Of a stretch of 64,000 bases of DNA, positions 59,780 through 64,000 are shown one piece after another. Both the position numbers and the translations under genes were made by a program. Under the pieces are notes generated by a model that was given only the letters and a program-made list of their open reading frames with translations, ran no database searches and had not been told where the DNA came from. The first letter of the stretch is position 1. Every line of letters starts with the position of its first letter. The DNA is from Crotalaria pallida. Lineage: Eukaryota > Streptophyta > Magnoliopsida > Fabales > Fabaceae. Where the stretch lies: contig CM075650.1 of the NCBI GenBank assembly GCA_037953625.1, positions 147,775,206-147,839,205 on the forward strand. Reading direction: 5' to 3'.

Positions 59780-60480
59780 GAAATATGAGAATTAAAAATC
59801 ATACTTTAATCTTTTCACTTGTTTTCTGGAATGCTGGTTGTGATCTTTTCACTTTAATCTATAAAAAATCATACTTTAATCTTTGTCTTTTTTGGAATGC
59901 TGGTTGTGATCTTTTGAGATGCTGTAGTTGGGTTGGGTTGAGATGCAATGTGTTAACCAGAGTAATTTTGTCTTGGCTTGGCTGAAGTGCAATTTCAATT
60001 TTTCTGATATCAGTCCGTCCTGTGTTGTTTGGCAAAGATATTCCTTATTTTTTATAGATGTGGTACTTAAGATTCATCTGCAAAATCATTAAGATTCCTT
60101 ATTGTACTTAAGATTCACAAATGCATTGCTTGATTCTTGGCTGATGAACGGAGAAGTGTGATAGGAAATTTGTTTTGTTCAGTTATATTGTTGTACTAAG
60201 TTCTTGAATTGTTTTTTCATGTCCTAATGAAAGAAAGAAAATATTAGTACTGCTTTGTACTGATATAAGTTTGCATCTGATTATATTGTGTCCCTTGATA
60301 TAAGTTATATTGTCTGATTATATAGTACTTCTGTATAGTGATATAAGTTATATTGTCTGATTATATAGCACTTCTGTATCTGATTATATTGTTGTATCTG
60401 ATTATATTGTGTCCCTTGATATAAGTTATATTCATCTATGGTACTTCTGTTGTGGCTGATTATATAGTGATAGAGGTAGT
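59780..60480. repeat. Two sets of short tandem repeats
   Basis: 59800-59920 has a duplicated block (AATCATACTTTAATCTTTTC or similar, then GGAATGCTGGTTGTGATC). 60240-60450 has several units built on TTGATATAAGTTATATTGTC and TCTGATTATAT. No gene. Confidence 0.8.
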
Positions 60481-60580
60481 GGTAATCAACTTTGATTGGT
60501 TAGGTTTTTGCAAATAATGTTGATTGATTGCATTTGTACTACAACTTTACTTGATTGATTGCATCTTCTTTTTAATTATA

Positions 60581-60609
60581 CTAGTAAGCAAGCCCGTGCG
60601 ATGCACGGG
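60581..60609 (-). mobile_element. Helitron-like 3' terminus
   Basis: On the minus strand: perfect 7 bp stem CCCGTGC-ATC-GCACGGG, then an 8 nt spacer and CTAG followed by T. A short GC hairpin ending about 12 nt before a CTRR terminus at an A/T site is the signature of a Helitron 3' end. The element would extend to higher coordinates; its 5' TC end is not identifiable by eye. Confidence 0.6.
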
Positions 60610-62090
60610 GCCATTACGCGAAGCCCCTAATTTTAACATGAAATTATTAAAGGTTTCATATCATGACTTAAATTTGATTAACAAACAATTGATTAAAATT
60701 TATTATCATGACTTAAATTTTATATTTTAAAAATAACTTTTTTTTGTTTTTTTAAGATAAATTTTATATCCAAAAACAATAATTTCTCTTTGATTTTTTC
60801 TAATCTTCCAAAGTCCTTTCTTTTTCTAATCTTCCAAAACCCACCCCACATAAATAGTGGTCGACAATAGTTTGAATAGAGTACATGATGCAACACCAAA
60901 AAACAATAAAGCACATGGTGCAACAGCATCATTCAAGTTCAAAATGCTCCAATATTGCATATAGCAATCTTGAAAATTCATCACTAACGTGTGAACACAT
61001 GACACTACTACAGGACACTACTCTATAGCTGCAATAGCAAGAATGTCAGCACAGGAAACTACTACACAACACTTTTCACTATTAACTTGGTCTTTCTTTT
61101 ATTCTAAAAGCCCTTTATCTTCCATTCCTTGGTTGCCTTGTCTATCAACTCTGCAACACTTTACACGATCAATTGTTCTGTGATTATCTAGGTAAGGAAC
61201 CTGCAGAATCAAAAAACGAAACTGTATAAAAAAAAATCTAAATTAAAAATAAAAATTACCAGTCACCAAACAACATATACCCAAGCACAACCTAAGTTAA
61301 TGAGCGCCACCACCATCATCATCATATTGATTGCATGTCACAACAACCATATCCCTCTAGCAGTGGCAAAGAGCTTTAAAAAATCAGAATAATCACATTT
61401 ATAAGTAACTCAAATTAGTAGTAATCATTCATCCTCCATAAAAACCATTCAAATCTATTTCAAATACAAATGCTAAACAAACAAAACCATGAATTCACTA
61501 CCTATGTAATTTGCTTATGATAAACCTGTATTTTCGAAGGTGTTGACTTTTGAACACGTTTCTCCCTCCAAACATGATAATAGCAAAGTACAAATTTACT
61601 AAAGTCAAGATAGTGCTATCGCCTGAATTACAGCACTAACAGTTTGCTCAATGGGTAGCTTATTTCACCAACAGCGGCAATAGCAACAACAGCAGCAGCA
61701 AACAACAACAAATAAACAGTGGCAGTAGCAAACAAACAGCAATAGCAGAATATAAGAGGATAAAATAACACCAACAACAGAAAATAGAGGATTAAAATTG
61801 ACGTGTTTTAACCAAATGATACTCAAATAAAAAAATTCTTGTTTAAGCAAAGTCAAATTACAATCCGTACAATCCATCAATAAATAGACTCTTCTCATCT
61901 ACAACACATAACAACTTGTCTTAATTCAAAAGTTGCCAAAAAAAAAGAGGGCAAGACCTTTTAGACTAAGAACCGTAAGAAAATCACTACCATCAACCTA
62001 TATTGCCTAAGAACCATAAAGTACTGGCTAATAACAGTTAAGACATATGCAATAGCCCTTCTTGCTTTAACGAAAGAAAATTGTACTTAC
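60610..62090. other. Putative Helitron body, unassigned part
   Basis: AT-rich. One stretch on the minus strand (about 61205-61100) has a splice-acceptor-like TTCTGCAG followed by an open frame VPYLDNHRTIDRVKCCRV, which I do not recognise. CAA/CAG-rich repeats at 61670-61740. The missing third exon of ENOD93 is not here. Confidence 0.4.
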
Positions 62091-62397
62091 AGTCGGAATA
62101 GAAGTGGCAACACTTGCAACAACAGCTGCCTTAGCTCCTGCTATCACACCCTCTATTTACACACCACAATTTGCCAAATTAGTCAGGGATTTAAAAAAAA
62201 TCCAAATTGCATTATGGTTCAACATTACGGCCTTTCCACATAACAATTACTATTATTATGAATAGATTTACACCTATAAAAAAGTGGACATTACCATGAG
62301 AACAGCGCTTGGCTATGGCCAATCTTTGATCCAGAGAAGCCAAGCTGGTCCTGTCAAGAGGATAATTATTAGCAGCAACAATATTTCTCATGGCCAT
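62091..62397 (-). pseudogene. Early nodulin 93-like gene, exons 1-2 only
   Basis: Exon 1 (62397-62295) reads MAMRNIVAANNYPLDRTSLA then SLDQRLAIAKRCSH and ends at a GTAATG donor with a split Glu codon. Exon 2 (about 62152-62091) reads EGVIAGAKAAVVASVATSIP then T and ends at GTAAGT. SLDQ(K/R)LA(I/L)AKRCSHEG and GAKAAVV are hallmarks of the ENOD93 family, small plant membrane proteins first found in nodules and widely expressed. The last exon, which should hold the RMLPWARANLNHTAQ region and membrane part, cannot be found toward 60600. Frame and splice sites are otherwise clean. It lies inside the putative Helitron on the same strand, which suggests capture; a decayed native gene is the alternative. 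Confidence 0.82.
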
Positions 62398-62399
62398 CT

Positions 62400-64000
62400 T
62401 TAGAGATTGAATTGAACAAAAAAGCTAATAATAATATGCATTACTCAGATGAATAAGTTTAGTAGTTTTGGATGAAGAGGAGTTGAAGTTGCTAGCATAT
62501 TTATAGTACTATGAATTGATGAGAAAGTAAATTAAAGCAAATTAAAGAGTCAATTTTCTATTATTTTTAGAGAAGGGTGGAAACCATGGTAGGGAGGACT
62601 GAGGAGTTTGATGGTTTCATCTGAATTCCGCTGTCTCGGACACTTTGTTTTCACTTTTTTACACACAATCACAAATATAATATATTATAGGAAAATCATC
62701 AAGTAATGTGGATAACATATATATGATATAGAGAAAAGGTGTTGCACTGCAGGGACAAAATAAAAGGCTGCTTCATATGCAATTCATATATAAAAAACTC
62801 ATGTACATTTAAGTGCTCTTTGACCTATAAACCAGGATCATATATTCATTAGTTAGACTATAGCACGTGGTGAACCTATAAATATCAATTTATTACAACA
62901 ACCAATGAGTTCTTCACACTGATGCATAAGTGATATGCAGGTCTGTAATTTAATTCAAAAATAACAATGTAGCATTACTTGCAAAATAACATGTATGAGT
63001 TACCAATGTCCATATCTATAGTACCTGCAATAGCTTGAGGCAGGGGGAACTTGAGTAGTCTTTCACCATCAATTTGGAACATAATTTCAACATAATTATT
63101 TACATAATTTGAAGTCTGATTCAGATTGAAAATAATTATTTAATGAAAAAGTGTTATATTCAGATTGCATTGGGAATTCATAAAAAATGAACATGATATT
63201 CAGATTGCATATAATGTGTAGCATAAAACAAACGCACATAGCTAATAATAGAGTACAAAACATCACCTAATCTAGAGAGGGAGTAGTGTCTCAGACTCAT
63301 AATTGTAATCATTATTCAAAGTATATTGTTCATATAAGAGTCCAAAAAAGCACCAAAACAACTAACAACCATCAAAAACAATGTTTATCATCATCACCAT
63401 TCATGAAACCAATAAAAGAAAACAGAGGCATTGATTTTCAAAATTATATCTTAGAAAAATTTATTTTCAACTACTTATGTTGCAGAAGAATCAAATAATA
63501 AAAAGCACATCAAAGTAAACAGTGAGACACCAAAAAACACATATATAACAATACCACAACAGATCTTATAATCTTGGCAATTCCTCAAACTAAACAATAA
63601 GAATAATTATTATAATGAAATTTTGTTAAACACATGGTGTGCACTTTTCATATTAAAACCAATTTACACAAACAACTTAGAGAAAAATTACCCTTCTTTT
63701 TTATAAATACATTTGTATAAGAGGTCCTGGAAAAGTCTGATCATCCCTCTGCTCACTCCACTTTTCAACCTACAACAATTTAATACATGCACTTGGTATA
63801 AGAATGGCTAATATCTCATGTTACTAAATTACTATTTCATTCTCCACAAAATAAATTACCAATTCACGTTTTGGGGCTACTCATGAGACTGACACATCTT
63901 CATGCCTTCACAGTCTTCAGTATATAACATGCATATAAGAGAATAAAAGAGAGAAAATTCCTGGTCTTGGGTAAAGAAGAACATTAAACAGAATTGAGGA
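62400..64000. other. No recognisable feature
   Basis: AT-rich. Promoter-like sequence of the ENOD93 fragment could lie just right of 62400. Short open frame 63286-63498 has no motif. The 62640-62880 region shows no termini I can name. Confidence 0.5.

Overview
This is nuclear DNA from a flowering plant, most likely a legume and probably Glycine or a close relative. The evidence is spliced genes with GT-AG introns, AT-rich intergenic DNA full of plant transposons, an LTR rich in TAATCGATTA motifs of the kind I associate with soybean SIRE-type copia elements, CACTA elements starting CACTACAAG, and an early-nodulin-93 gene fragment. The species call is inference; the transposon and gene-family calls rest on visible motifs. 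Few loci look like functional host genes. The window resembles a transposon-rich gene-duplication zone.

The main host family is a dispersed array of five minus-strand genes or relics that I identify as RPM1-interacting-protein-13 (RIN13)-like, from the motifs EKGQ/P-VACRDYPHSRH and CYCYVCD-APC. They are A (843-4027), B (10199-12349, broken), C (19994-23288), D (39629-41336, the best conserved) and E (48240-48494, exon 1 only, frameshifted). A, B and C belong to one segmental duplication. Each carries the same Ty1/copia fragment just downstream of the gene. A and C also share a LINE fragment in intron 1, a foldback MITE and a TGTAACACCC LTR upstream, and a second LINE relic. D and E are older, diverged members.

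Region by region. 1-7130 is copy A. 7130-8325 holds nothing I can name. 8325-12349 is the copia element and copy B, cut off in exon 1. 12350-18730 is unclassified repeat DNA split by a nearly intact hAT transposon (13591-17026). 18735-29571 is copy C with a complete 3.3 kb solo-LTR-like element. 29575-36510 is an old hAT transposase relic split by a 214 bp MITE, a 3.4 kb solo LTR with a minisatellite and a 1.7 kb SIRE-like solo LTR; all three insertions have exact target duplications. 36510-39600 is AT-rich and mostly featureless. 39629-43445 holds gene D and a cluster of Stowaway-like MITEs. 43450-48000 contains an AT-rich stretch, a TIR element with a purple acid phosphatase fragment, a GC-rich LTR-like block and a tRNA-derived SINE. 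48240-49798 holds relic E and a Mutator-type element with a 9 bp target duplication. 51428-59600 has two CACTA elements, the second carrying exons of ACC synthase and histone H3. 60581-62400 has a Helitron-like 3' end and two early-nodulin-93 exons. The last 1.6 kb has nothing recognisable.

I see no operon-like or coordinated system. The most interesting biology is gene duplication with divergence in the RIN13-like family, and repeated capture of host exons (ACC synthase, histone H3, purple acid phosphatase, ENOD93) next to or inside transposon ends of different classes. Exon edges are read by eye and could be off by a few bases.
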